Assembly (NCBI GenBank): GCA_965248915.1
Contig: OZ252216.1
Location: 2,790,001 to 2,854,000, forward strand
Length of the DNA stretch: 64,000 bases
Direction of reading: 5' to 3'
Source: CBDFLA01 sp965248915
GTDB taxonomy: Bacteria; Pseudomonadota; Alphaproteobacteria; M2410
Made by a program: the position numbers and the translations under genes. The notes beneath the pieces were generated by a model that worked only from the letters and a program-made list of their open reading frames with translations, searched no databases and was not told the DNA's origin. Positions 6,933 through 15,939 of the stretch are shown in pieces; position 1 is the stretch's first letter; the number at the start of each line of letters is the position of its first letter.

Positions 6933-9893
6933 TCAGCTTGTCTCTGGGGTCAATGCCTCATCAAGGAACGCCTCGAGTTCGGCCACGTGTTTCTTCATGA
7001 GCCCGGTGGCCGTCGATGCGGTGGCATGACGCCCAACATAATGGGCTCGTGTATTCTTCGCTTCAATTCGGGTCAAGACCCATTCGATATTAGGCTCAAC
7101 GAAACTCCAAGCCCCCATGTTTTTTGGCTCTTCCTGACACCAAACGAATTCGGCCTTCTTAAAGCGTGACAGCTCCTTCACCAAAGGAACAGCTGGGAAG
7201 GGATAGAGTTGCTCCAAACGAATGAGTTGGATGTTATCGATCCCGCGCTTTTCACGTTCTTCCAGAAGATCATAGTAGATCTTGCCGGAGCACAGGACGA
7301 CCCGAGCAATCTTGTCGTCTGGCTGCAAGGTCACGGTTGAACCAGGCAGGGCTTCAGCATCGTCAGGCAGATTTCTGTGGAAAGATGTGCCGGGCCCAAA
7401 TTCCGTGAGCGGCGACACACACTTCTTGTGGCGCAACAAGCTCTTCGGTGTCATTAGAATAAGAGGCTTTCGGAATTTCCGATGGATCTGTCGACGTAGT
7501 ATGTGGAAGTAACTGGCGGGCGTCGTGCAATTGGCAACACACATGTTTTCTTCCGCGCAGAGCTGAAGGTAGCGTTCGAGTCGAGCCGAAGAATGTTCAG
7601 GTCCTTGACCTTCATATCCATGCGGCAACAGCATCACCAAGCCACTCATTCTGAGCCACTTGCGCTCACCTGACGAAATGAACTGATCGATAATCACCTG
7701 GGCGCCATTTGCAAAATCACCAAACTGCGCCTCCCAAAGGGTCAGACAATCGGGTTCCGACAATGAGTAGCCATACTCAAATCCTAAAACAGCAACTTCC
7801 GACAACATCGAATCGATAATTTCAAATTCAGCCTGACCCTCACTCACATGCGCCAAAGGCGTGTAGCGCTCCTCCGTCTCTTGATCGACCCAAGCCGCGT
7901 GTCGTTGCGAGAATGTCCCGCGGATACAGTCCTGCCCCGTCGCGCGAACCGGATATCCCTCAGCCAACAACGTACCAAAAGCCAGCGCTTCACCGGTTGC
8001 CCAGTCAATCGCTTCGCCCGTTTCAAACATCTTGGCCTTCTGACCAACCACCCGCTTCAAGGTGCGGTGCACACTTAGTCCATTAGGAATCTCGGTAAGC
8101 GTCTTCCCAATGTCTTTCAGTTCGGACATTTCTACAGGGCGGGCCTTGTGGCGCTCGTCGTCCAGATCCACCTCAAATCCCGTCCAACGCCCGTCGAGCC
8201 AATCCGCCTTGTTCGGCTTGTAGCTGTTAGCTGCATCAAGCTCAGAATTGAGATGCGTTTGGAATTCAGAAACCGCTTGTTTGACGCTCTCCTCAGATTC
8301 AAGCCCTTCCTCAATCAGCTTGTCTGCATAAAGGCGTAAAGTGGTCGGATGACCCTTGATCTTCTTGTACATGAGAGGCTGGGTGAACATCGGTTCATCA
8401 CCCTCATTGTGGCCGTGGCGCCGATAACAAAACATGTCGATGACAACATCTTTGTTAAAGAGCTGACGGAACTCTGTTGCCACTTTGGCCGCATAGACAA
8501 CCGCTTCAGGATCATCACCATTGACGTGGAAGATTGGTGCTTGCACCGACAAAGCCACATCTGAAGGGTAAGGCGAGGACCGGCTGAACTGCGGCGCTGT
8601 CGTAAACCCGATTTGATTGTTGACGATGAAATGGATCGTGCCGCCCGTTCGATGTCCACGCAAGCCCGAAAGACCGAAACATTCCGCCACTATACCCTGG
8701 CCAGCAAAAGCAGCGTCGCCGTGCAGTAAAACCGGCAACACTTTCTTGCGTTCCCTATCTTTGTGCTGGTTTTGCTTGGCCCGCACCTTGCCCAAGACCA
8801 CTGGGTTGACCGCCTCAAGGTGAGAGGGATTAGCGGTGAGCGACAAATGAACTTCATTGCCATCAAAGGCACGGTCCGAAGAGGCGCCGAGATGGTACTT
8901 CACATCGCCCGACCCATCGATGTCCTCCGGGTGAGCAGAGCCACCGAGAAACTCATTGAAGATGGCGCGGTATGGCTTGGCCATCACCGTGGCAAGCATG
9001 TTCAACCGTCCTCGGTGCGGCATGCCAAACACGATTTCGCTCAAGCCCAGATTACCGCCCCGCTTGATGATCTGTTCCATCGCCGGAACAACGGCTTCGC
9101 CGCCATCAAGTCCAAAACGCTTGGTGCCCGTAAACTTCACATGCAGAAATTTCTCAAAGCCCTCCGCCTCAACGAGCTTGTTGAGGATGGCGCGCTTGCC
9201 CATCTCAGTAAAGCTCACTTCCTTGCCGGGACCCTCAATGCGCTCCTGAAGCCAAGATTTTTCTTCCGCATCGGTGATGTGCATGAACTCAAAACCGATG
9301 GTCGAACAATATGTCCGTCGCAAGATGGCCACGATTTCCCTGAGCGTCGCTGTCTCCAACCCAAGCACGTGATCGATGAAAATCGGACGATCCAAGTCCT
9401 CTTCGGTGAACCCGTAAGTCCTGGGATCCAATTCCGGGTGCGTTTCGTTCGGCTCAAGGTCCAAGGGATCAAGGGCGGCATCAAAATGCCCTCTAACCCG
9501 GTGGGCACGGATCATCATGATCGCTCGTACAGAATCGAGTGTCGCCGCACGGATCTCATCAGAGGTGGCGCCCTGAGAGCGCTCGGCGACCTTCTTTGCG
9601 ACGGCCTTTTCTTCCGGGGCCCAATTGGTATCGAATGCAGCCGTCAGCTCACCGTTTTGAGCCGGAGGCCAATCTTTGCGAGCCCAGGAGGGACCTGCGA
9701 CTTCCCCACGAACAACTTGTGGCGAATCTGCAAGACTCTCAAAGAACTCCTGCCAATCAGCATCAACAGAATCTGGATTGGCGAGATACTTCTCGTACAG
9801 TTCTTCAATAAAGGGGGCATTGGCGCCGTAAAGGAAGCTGGTGGCCTCCAAAGCGGCATTCGAAACAGTCTGGCTTTTGGGTTTTTCTGCCAT
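6933..9893 (-). CDS. sucA: 2-oxoglutarate dehydrogenase E1 component
   Basis: 986-residue thiamine-diphosphate enzyme that decarboxylates 2-oxoglutarate and succinylates the E2 lipoyl arm. The N-terminal segment SFLYGANAPFIEELYEKY is the E2-binding signature of proteobacterial SucA. ThDP-site segments GMPHRGRLNMLATV and HGDAAFAGQGIV are present, as is the C-terminal transketolase-like domain ending near HYVGRHATASTATG. The frame stays open upstream to 10001, but the start at 9893 (MAEKPKSQ) gives the normal family length, whereas the extension has no family features. The Shine-Dalgarno sequence there is weak. It belongs to the leftward block sucC-sucD-sucA-sucB-lpd. Confidence 0.97.
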   Translation of the reverse strand: MAEKPKSQTVSNAALEATSFLYGANAPFIEELYEKYLANPDSVDADWQEFFESLADSPQVVRGEVAGPSWARKDWPPAQNGELTAAFDTNWAPEEKAVAKKVAERSQGATSDEIRAATLDSVRAIMMIRAHRVRGHFDAALDPLDLEPNETHPELDPRTYGFTEEDLDRPIFIDHVLGLETATLREIVAILRRTYCSTIGFEFMHITDAEEKSWLQERIEGPGKEVSFTEMGKRAILNKLVEAEGFEKFLHVKFTGTKRFGLDGGEAVVPAMEQIIKRGGNLGLSEIVFGMPHRGRLNMLATVMAKPYRAIFNEFLGGSAHPEDIDGSGDVKYHLGASSDRAFDGNEVHLSLTANPSHLEAVNPVVLGKVRAKQNQHKDRERKKVLPVLLHGDAAFAGQGIVAECFGLSGLRGHRTGGTIHFIVNNQIGFTTAPQFSRSSPYPSDVALSVQAPIFHVNGDDPEAVVYAAKVATEFRQLFNKDVVIDMFCYRRHGHNEGDEPMFTQPLMYKKIKGHPTTLRLYADKLIEEGLESEESVKQAVSEFQTHLNSELDAANSYKPNKADWLDGRWTGFEVDLDDERHKARPVEMSELKDIGKTLTEIPNGLSVHRTLKRVVGQKAKMFETGEAIDWATGEALAFGTLLAEGYPVRATGQDCIRGTFSQRHAAWVDQETEERYTPLAHVSEGQAEFEIIDSMLSEVAVLGFEYGYSLSEPDCLTLWEAQFGDFANGAQVIIDQFISSGERKWLRMSGLVMLLPHGYEGQGPEHSSARLERYLQLCAEENMCVANCTTPASYFHILRRQIHRKFRKPLILMTPKSLLRHKKCVSPLTEFGPGTSFHRNLPDDAEALPGSTVTLQPDDKIARVVLCSGKIYYDLLEEREKRGIDNIQLIRLEQLYPFPAVPLVKELSRFKKAEFVWCQEEPKNMGAWSFVEPNIEWVLTRIEAKNTRAHYVGRHATASTATGLMKKHVAELEAFLDEALTPETS

Positions 9894-10043
9894 CTTCACT
9901 GCGAGACGCGGGGTCAAACCCAAGCGCCCTTTTGTTCGACTCGAAAGGTCTAAATCTTCGAGCCACTCCATACACGAATTGTTCAGGTGGGTCCCGAACA
10001 ATCCTTCACTTTAGTCACACATTCATGTCAGCCCAAAGTGAGC

Positions 10044-10919
10044 CTAGCCTTTGAGCACTTCGACCAAGGTCGAGCCCAGTCCGGCCGGAGAAGGTGAAAC
10101 GTGGATACCCGCCGACTTCATGGCCTCAATCTTGGCTTCCGCGGTGCCTTGACCGCCTGAGATGATCGCACCAGCATGGCCCATGCGACGACCCGGAGGT
10201 GCTGTGACGCCGGCAATAAATCCAACCATCGGTTTCTTGACCGAGGACTGTTTGATGAACTCAGCCGCTTCTTCTTCAGCCGAGCCGCCAATTTCCCCAA
10301 TCATGATGATGGATTCAGTTTCAGCATCGCCCAGGAACAGCTCCAGACAATCGATAAAATTAGTGCCATTGACCGGATCGCCGCCAATACCGATGCAAGT
10401 TGATTGTCCAAGACCCACAGCAGTGGTCTGACCGACCGCTTCATAGGTCAGCGTGCCGGAACGCGATACAATGCCAACCGAACCACGACGATGAATGTGA
10501 CCAGGCATGATGCCAATTTTACATTCGTCCGGCGTGATAACGCCAGGGCAGTTCGGACCCACAAGCCGGGTCTTCGAGCCTTGCAGAGCTTCTTTGACCT
10601 TCACCATGTCGAGCACCGGAATGCCTTCGGTGATGCAAACCGCAAGCTCAATCTCGGCTTCGATTGCCTCAAGGATGGCCGCCGCTGCAAATTTGGGCGG
10701 CACATAGATCGCCGACGCGGTTGCACCGGTATTTTCGCGTGCCTCTGTAACGGTGTTGAAAACCGGCAGACCCAAATGCTCAGAACCACCTTTGCCAGGG
10801 CTCACGCCACCGACCATCTGCGTGCCGTAAGAGATCGCTTGTTCTGAGTGGAAAGTGCCTTGATTGCCTGTAAATCCTTGGCAGATGACTTTTGTGTTTT
10901 TGTTGACCAGAACCGCCAT
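10044..10919 (-). CDS. sucD: Succinyl-CoA synthetase, alpha subunit
   Basis: 291-residue alpha subunit of succinate-CoA ligase, which carries the phosphohistidine and the CoA site. The CoA-binding Rossmann fold begins KVICQGFTGNQGTFH, and the phosphorylated His lies in GHAGAIISGGQGTAEAK near residue 246. Length is typical. Its ATG overlaps the sucC stop by one base (TAATG), so translation of the two subunits is coupled. About 150 bp separate it from the sucA start. Confidence 0.97.
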   Translation of the reverse strand: MAVLVNKNTKVICQGFTGNQGTFHSEQAISYGTQMVGGVSPGKGGSEHLGLPVFNTVTEARENTGATASAIYVPPKFAAAAILEAIEAEIELAVCITEGIPVLDMVKVKEALQGSKTRLVGPNCPGVITPDECKIGIMPGHIHRRGSVGIVSRSGTLTYEAVGQTTAVGLGQSTCIGIGGDPVNGTNFIDCLELFLGDAETESIIMIGEIGGSAEEEAAEFIKQSSVKKPMVGFIAGVTAPPGRRMGHAGAIISGGQGTAEAKIEAMKSAGIHVSPSPAGLGSTLVEVLKG

Positions 10920-12088
10920 TAGCTTGCCTCCCTCACCGCTTGGACAACTTTCTGGGCTGCGTCGTCCAAATCATTTGCAGCAATGATAGCAAGTCCCGAT
11001 TCTGACATGATCTTCTTGCCGAGCTCCACATTTGTGCCCTCAAGCCGCACCACAAGGGGGACCGCGAGATTGACTTCTTTGGCCGCGTGAACGACCCCAT
11101 CCGCCACAATATCGCAGCGCATAATGCCGCCAAAAATGTTGACCAAGATGCCTTTCACATTGGGGTCGGACAGGATGATCTTAAAGGCTTCCGTGACCTT
11201 TTCGCGCGTCGCCCCACCGCCAACGTCCAGGAAGTTAGCCGGCTCAGATCCGTAAAGCTTGATGATGTCCATGGTAGCCATGGCAAGCCCAGCGCCATTG
11301 ACCATACAGCCGATTTCACCGTCGAGCTTGACGTAGGAGAGGTCATATTTGGATGCTTCAATCTCAGCAGGGTCTTCTTCTGAGAGGTCACGAAGCTCAA
11401 CCACATCCGGATGGCGGAACAATGCGTTCGAGTCAAAATTCATCTTGGCATCAAGGCAAACAATCGTGCCCTCTTTTGTGACAACAAGCGGATTGATTTC
11501 GAGCATGCTCATGTCTTTTTCGACAAAGGCGATATAGAGCTTTTCGATCAGCCCTGCGCCTTGGCCTAAGAGATCACCTTCAAGCCCAAGGGCCATTGCA
11601 ATGGCTTCGCCATCGGCTTGTGTCACACCACTTGTCGGATCGATGCTCTGTGTCAGGATCTTTTCAGGGGTCGAGGCCGCGACGTCTTCGATATCCATTC
11701 CCCCTTCGGTTGAGGCGATGAACGAAATCCGCGACGTTGCCCGGTCGACCAGGCATGACAGATAGAGTTCACGGTCGATATTCGACCCATCTTCCACATA
11801 GACCCGGTGAACCTCTTTTCCTTCAGGCCCCGTCTGATGGGTAATGAGGGTCATCCCCAACATGCGTTCGGCCTCAGCGCGAACATCATCAAGGCTCTTG
11901 ACCACTTTGACACCGCCGCCTTTGCCGCGCCCACCGGCATGGATTTGGGCTTTGACCACATAGACCGGCCCCGGCAAGGACTTTGCCACCTCCACCGCTT
12001 CGTCAGCCGTGAAAGCAACACCGCCTTCGGGCACCACAACGCCAAACTCTTTCAACAAGGCTTTCGCCTGGTATTCGTGAATGTTCAT
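10919..12088 (-). CDS. sucC: Succinyl-CoA synthetase, beta subunit
   Basis: 389-residue beta subunit of succinate-CoA ligase with the ATP-grasp nucleotide-binding domain. It opens with the canonical MNIHEYQAKALLKEFGV, contains AQIHAGGRGKGGGVKV (nucleotide loop), LEINPLVVT, and the C-terminal ligase segment GILVNIFGGIMRCD. The frame continues upstream to 12124, but 12088 is the conserved start. It is coupled to sucD by a one-base overlap and lies 115 bp downstream of mdh. A leftward mdh-sucCD order is standard for alphaproteobacteria. Confidence 0.97.
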   Translation of the reverse strand: MNIHEYQAKALLKEFGVVVPEGGVAFTADEAVEVAKSLPGPVYVVKAQIHAGGRGKGGGVKVVKSLDDVRAEAERMLGMTLITHQTGPEGKEVHRVYVEDGSNIDRELYLSCLVDRATSRISFIASTEGGMDIEDVAASTPEKILTQSIDPTSGVTQADGEAIAMALGLEGDLLGQGAGLIEKLYIAFVEKDMSMLEINPLVVTKEGTIVCLDAKMNFDSNALFRHPDVVELRDLSEEDPAEIEASKYDLSYVKLDGEIGCMVNGAGLAMATMDIIKLYGSEPANFLDVGGGATREKVTEAFKIILSDPNVKGILVNIFGGIMRCDIVADGVVHAAKEVNLAVPLVVRLEGTNVELGKKIMSESGLAIIAANDLDDAAQKVVQAVREAS

Positions 12089-12203
12089 GGGGAATTTCGA
12101 CCATTTGAGAGGGCCAGAAACCAAGGAATCCGGCCAATTTTGTGAAAATATCGCGGGGTGTTATAGCACCGGTCTATGCCCTCGCAACGCAAAAACCAAA
12201 GCC

Positions 12204-13166
12204 TCAAGCCAGGCTTGGATCAATCTCCTTACAGGCTGCAACCAGGCCTTTGACCGCATCAACAGACTTATCAAACATCTCTTGTTCGTCAGGATTGAGC
12301 GAGATCTCAACAATCCGCTCGACGCCATTGGCGCCCAGAATAATCGGCACACCGACATAGAGATCATCTTGGCCAAATTGATCTTTCAAGTGAGCCGCTG
12401 CTGGCACCAACAGTTTCTTGTCTTTCAAATAAGCATCCGCCATCTGGATGGCTGACGTCGCAGGGGCGTAATAGGCCGATCCGGTCTTAAGCAGCCCCAC
12501 AATTTCAGCGCCACCATCGCGCGTACGTTGGATAATCGCATCGAGCTTTTCTTGGGTTGTCCATCCCATCTTGATCAAGTCCGGCAGTGGAATGCCAGCA
12601 ACGGTCGAGTAGCGCGCTAGGGGTACCATCGTATCGCCGTGCCCGCCGAGGACAAATGTCGTCACGTTCTCAACAGACACATCAAACTCTTCAGCCAAGA
12701 AATGACGGAACCGTGCCGAGTCGAGAACACCCGCCATGCCGACCACTTTATTATGCGGCAATCCGGAGAACTCTTTTAACGCCCAAACCATGGCGTCCAG
12801 CGGATTGGTAATGCAAATGACGAAAGCATCTGGCGCGTGCTGTTTGATGCCCTCACCAACGGCTTTCATGACTTTGAGGTTGATGCCGAGGAGGTCATCG
12901 CGGCTCATACCTGGTTTGCGCGGTACGCCAGCCGTCACGATGCACACATCAGCGCCTGTGATATCTGCATAGCTTTGGGTGCCCTTAAGCGAAGCATTGA
13001 ACCCTTCAACCGGTGCGGATTGGGAAAGATCGAGCGCTTTGCCTTCAGGCAATCCTTCCGCGATATCGAACAGGACGACATCGCCCATTTCTTTCAAACC
13101 GGCCAAATGAGCGAGCGTGCCGCCAATCATGCCGGAGCCGATAAGGGCAATCTTGTTCCGCGCCAT
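12204..13166 (-). CDS. mdh: Malate dehydrogenase (NAD)
   Basis: 320-residue lactate/malate dehydrogenase-type enzyme, oxidising malate to oxaloacetate in the TCA cycle. The N-terminal NAD fold is KIALIGSGMIGGTLAHLA, with Asp in VVLFDIAEGLPEGKALDL. The substrate-binding region shows TAGVPRKPGMSRDDLL (Arg pair) and ITNPLDAMVW, and the catalytic His is in FVLGGHGDTMVPL. A strong AGGAG ribosome-binding site precedes ATG 13166. It heads the TCA block mdh-sucCD-sucAB-lpd. zapE lies 110 bp upstream on the same strand. Confidence 0.97.
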   Translation of the reverse strand: MARNKIALIGSGMIGGTLAHLAGLKEMGDVVLFDIAEGLPEGKALDLSQSAPVEGFNASLKGTQSYADITGADVCIVTAGVPRKPGMSRDDLLGINLKVMKAVGEGIKQHAPDAFVICITNPLDAMVWALKEFSGLPHNKVVGMAGVLDSARFRHFLAEEFDVSVENVTTFVLGGHGDTMVPLARYSTVAGIPLPDLIKMGWTTQEKLDAIIQRTRDGGAEIVGLLKTGSAYYAPATSAIQMADAYLKDKKLLVPAAAHLKDQFGQDDLYVGVPIILGANGVERIVEISLNPDEQEMFDKSVDAVKGLVAACKEIDPSLA

Positions 13167-13275
13167 GGAGGTCTCCTTGATTTCTTGATTATTGTTTAAG
13201 GAATTCGGGGCTTGAACTAGCGCGAAACAGGGCCGTGAGCAAGGGGCTCAGGTGTCGCGGGGATTGAACGTTTCG

Positions 13276-14403
13276 TTACCGCGCCTTGAGATAGGCTTGA
13301 GATTGCATTTCCGTGAGCCGCGAAACAGTGCGCGCGAACTCAAAAGACCCGTCTCCTTGTGGATAAAGAGCCTCAGGGGCGACCTCAGCGGAGGCAATAA
13401 GGCGAACCTTCGCCTCGTAAAGGGCGTCGATTAGGATCACAAAGCGCTTGGCCTCGTTCCTCTTTTCCCGACCCAATTGCGGGATGCCCGACAAGATCAC
13501 CGTATGAAAGACCTCTGCTACCTTCAGATAATCTGCTGCGCCTAAGGGCCGTTCGCACAAGTCGGCAAATGAAAACCGGGCAACCCCAACGGCGGCCTGT
13601 GGCACCAGGAGTGTCCGTCCTCCGATCATCAATGTCGAAGCTTCACCGCGGTCACGATCCGTCAGTTTCAAGAAGGCTTCATCAAGCGCCGCTTCTGCGT
13701 CCACACCCATTGGTGTGTGATAGACCGGCATGCCTTTGATGCGTTCCAGACGGTAGTCCAAATGCCCGTCTAGATGATGCAGATCGAGTTTCTCCGATAT
13801 CAGGTCGATGAAGGGAACGAAAAGCTGGCGATTGAGCCCGCCTTCATAGAGCGAATAGGGATCTCGGTTGGAAGTGGCGACAACCACCACCCCAAATCCG
13901 AACAAGGTCTCAAAGAGACGCCCCAAAATCATCGCATCCGCCACATCATTGACTTGAAACTCATCAAAGCAGAGGAGCGTCGCCTCTGATGCAATCATCT
14001 TCGCGACCGGCAAAATCGGATCGTCGCCTGCGTCCTTGATATAGTTTGGTTTTTTGGAACGGGCTCTTGCATCCAGACCGCGCCATTCGAAAATGGCGCC
14101 GTGCACCTCTTGCATGAACGCGTGGAAGTGAACCCGCCGCTTCTGCTCAAGGGGCGCTGCTTCATAGAACAAGTCCATCAACATGGATTTGCCCCGACCC
14201 ACATCGCCAAAGATGTAGAGGCCCTTTGGATCGGGCTCCGCCCTGCCAAAGAGCCATTTGCGCCGTCCAGGCCGATACCCATCGATGCGCAGACACAAGG
14301 TCTCCAGCATTTCGACGGCAAGCTCCTGTGCCGGGTCTTGCACAACCTCGCCGACCCGCACGAGCTCTCGATATTTTGCTATGACGCTCACCGAAGGCGT
14401 CAT
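13276..14403 (-). CDS. zapE: Cell division ATPase ZapE (AFG1 family)
   Basis: 375-residue P-loop ATPase of the AFG1/YhcM family, described in E. coli as ZapE, a Z-ring-associated ATPase of the cytosol. Walker A is GDVGRGKSMLMDLFY (about residues 66-80) and Walker B is LLCFDEFQVNDVADAMIL; the arginine-rich ATSNRDPYSLYEGGLNR segment is typical. Length matches bacterial members. Location directly upstream of mdh on the same strand is the usual alphaproteobacterial arrangement. Confidence 0.92.
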   Translation of the reverse strand: MTPSVSVIAKYRELVRVGEVVQDPAQELAVEMLETLCLRIDGYRPGRRKWLFGRAEPDPKGLYIFGDVGRGKSMLMDLFYEAAPLEQKRRVHFHAFMQEVHGAIFEWRGLDARARSKKPNYIKDAGDDPILPVAKMIASEATLLCFDEFQVNDVADAMILGRLFETLFGFGVVVVATSNRDPYSLYEGGLNRQLFVPFIDLISEKLDLHHLDGHLDYRLERIKGMPVYHTPMGVDAEAALDEAFLKLTDRDRGEASTLMIGGRTLLVPQAAVGVARFSFADLCERPLGAADYLKVAEVFHTVILSGIPQLGREKRNEAKRFVILIDALYEAKVRLIASAEVAPEALYPQGDGSFEFARTVSRLTEMQSQAYLKAR

Positions 14404-14453
14404 AGCAGGCGCACAAGAGAGATCAAACCCAAAAGGAGATCACACTCAGTTGT

Positions 14454-14897
14454 CTAGCAACAGCCGCACCCAGTTCCAACGCCCGCATTTGCCGACGTCA
14501 GTTCCTCTGAACTTATGCTTGGGCCAGCTCCGAACGTCTCCGACGCACTGTGAGTCTTAAAATTCTCCCAGACAACACCGTCTGGATCCGCGATCCAGGC
14601 TTTGTCGGAATTGGCGTAACAACACGTCGTATCTTTCTCATCAAATGTCGAAAGATCAGCCGCATGGAGGCGAGAGGCGATCTCCTCCAATTCTTCGCCA
14701 GAATCAGCCTGAAAGCCCAAATGGCTCAAGCCCGCTTTCGCACTAGGTGTGATGGCAAAGTTTACCCGAGGGTCTTCAAGCATCCATTTCGCATAGTCGT
14801 CTTTGACGACATCCGGCGATCGCCCAAACAAAGTGGAATAGAAGGTTTTGGACGTCTCAAGGTCACTGACCCCAATGTGGACATGCAGATGTTTCAT
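14454..14897 (-). CDS. ArsI/CadI-family VOC protein (probable C-As lyase)
   Basis: 147-residue vicinal-oxygen-chelate fold protein resembling ArsI, the Fe(II)-dependent dioxygenase that cleaves the carbon-arsenic bond of trivalent methylarsenicals. Expected metal ligands are in place: His5, His59 and Glu111. The vicinal cysteine pair that binds the arsenical is at 92-93 (TTCCYANSDKAW). The C-terminus ends GTGCGCC, three further cysteines that could bind metalloid. The longer frame to 14939 adds 14 residues; MKHLHVHIGVSD at 14897 follows an AAGGAAA ribosome-binding site and is the family start. No arsR, arsM or efflux gene lies next to it, so it stands alone. A cadmium-induced CadI-like role is the alternative. 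Confidence 0.8.
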   Translation of the reverse strand: MKHLHVHIGVSDLETSKTFYSTLFGRSPDVVKDDYAKWMLEDPRVNFAITPSAKAGLSHLGFQADSGEELEEIASRLHAADLSTFDEKDTTCCYANSDKAWIADPDGVVWENFKTHSASETFGAGPSISSEELTSANAGVGTGCGCC

Positions 14898-15038
14898 GTG
14901 TGTTTCCTTTATCAATTGCTTACTTGCACAATAATGCATATATCAAGAAAATCAAGGCAGAATTTGACATGTGTGACCGCTGACCAGAAAGTGACACCAC
15001 AAAAAGCGAACAACAGAATTCAAACAAGGGAGGCACCG

Positions 15039-15758
15039 ATGGCCGATACCGTCACCATTGGCGAGAGGTTTTGTGGACCACCAGATTCTGGAAATGGCGG
15101 CTACGCCTGCGGGATATTGGCCAAAAAGTTAGAGGGACAGGTTGAAGCCACACTGATGGCGCCACCACCCCTCAACCAAGAAATGACCTGCGAAATAGCG
15201 GACGATGGCACCGTCACGTTATCCCTGGGAGATCAGCCAATCGCCAAAGCGCATCAGACAAATATCGGCATCGACCCACCCGCGCCACCATCCTTTGAGG
15301 AGGCGGAAGAGTCGATGAAGTCCTATACAGGATTCAAGTACCACACTTTCCCAGGCTGTTTTGTATGCGGTCCGGAGCGTGGGTCAGATGGACTAAGGCT
15401 TTTCCCAGGACAGGTAGGCAACAATCCTGACCTCGTGGCGACCACTTGGATTCCATCCGCTGATTTGGCCGATGAGAGTGGAAATGTGGATCCGGTCTAT
15501 CTGTGGTCGGCGCTTGATTGTCCGAGTGCCTTTGTCTTTGACTACAAAGAGCTGATGGCAGCCAGCAAAGCGAATGTCTTGGGCCGCCTCACCGCTGAAA
15601 TGTGCGGCCACGCCAAACCCGGCGAGAAATGCGTCGTGATCGGTTGGAAGATTGGCGACGAAGGCCGCAAGCACTTTTCCGGTTCGGCCGTTTATGGTGA
15701 AAACGGCGAGCTCGTCGCCAAAGCGAAAGCCACTTGGATCACCATCGATGTAAAGTAA
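15039..15758 (+). CDS. Hotdog-fold thioesterase-like protein of unknown substrate
   Basis: 239-residue soluble protein. I recognise a double-hotdog-like layout rather than a named family: an N-terminal half (GERFCGPPDSGNGGYACGIL) and a C-terminal half with FPGCFVCGPERGSDGLRL followed by LWSALDCPSAFVF, where thioesterase-superfamily proteins have their substrate-facing helix. The G-CFVCGP segment is common in uncharacterised actinobacterial and alphaproteobacterial hotdog proteins. The start MADTVTIG has a strong AAGGGAGG ribosome-binding site; the frame is open far upstream but that part lies antisense to the ArsI gene. It is divergent from the ArsI gene and convergent with the sdhB-end duplication. 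Confidence 0.7.
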   Translation: MADTVTIGERFCGPPDSGNGGYACGILAKKLEGQVEATLMAPPPLNQEMTCEIADDGTVTLSLGDQPIAKAHQTNIGIDPPAPPSFEEAEESMKSYTGFKYHTFPGCFVCGPERGSDGLRLFPGQVGNNPDLVATTWIPSADLADESGNVDPVYLWSALDCPSAFVFDYKELMAASKANVLGRLTAEMCGHAKPGEKCVVIGWKIGDEGRKHFSGSAVYGENGELVAKAKATWITIDVK

Positions 15759-15771
15759 AGAGCAAGACCTT

Positions 15772-15845
15772 TAGCCCTGCCGCTCGACCATCATTTTCTT
15801 GATTTCGGCGATAGCTTTGGCTGGGTTGAGGCCCTTTGGGCAGGT
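15772..15845 (-). repeat. Stranded 74-bp duplicate of the sdhB 3' end (left copy)
   Basis: Identical over 74 bp to 17576-17649. It encodes the last residues of SdhB (TCPKGLNPAKAIAEIKK and onward to ERQG) followed by a TAA stop, where the functional sdhB ends in TAG. It has no start of its own; an open frame reading into it from the element is not a gene. It is probably the original sdhB terminus displaced by the insertion. Confidence 0.9.
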
Positions 15846-15939
15846 TAATTTAGTTCCCGGTTTGTTTTCCGTATGGTTTTTCCAGTTACACAAATCACCT
15901 AAAGAACTCAGTATGTTACCACAACTGGAGGTATTGCGG

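Noticed and set aside
8763..9953. 396-codon open frame on the plus strand
   Set aside because: Lies wholly antisense to sucA, with Arg/His/Pro-rich translation lacking any domain; a codon-bias shadow.
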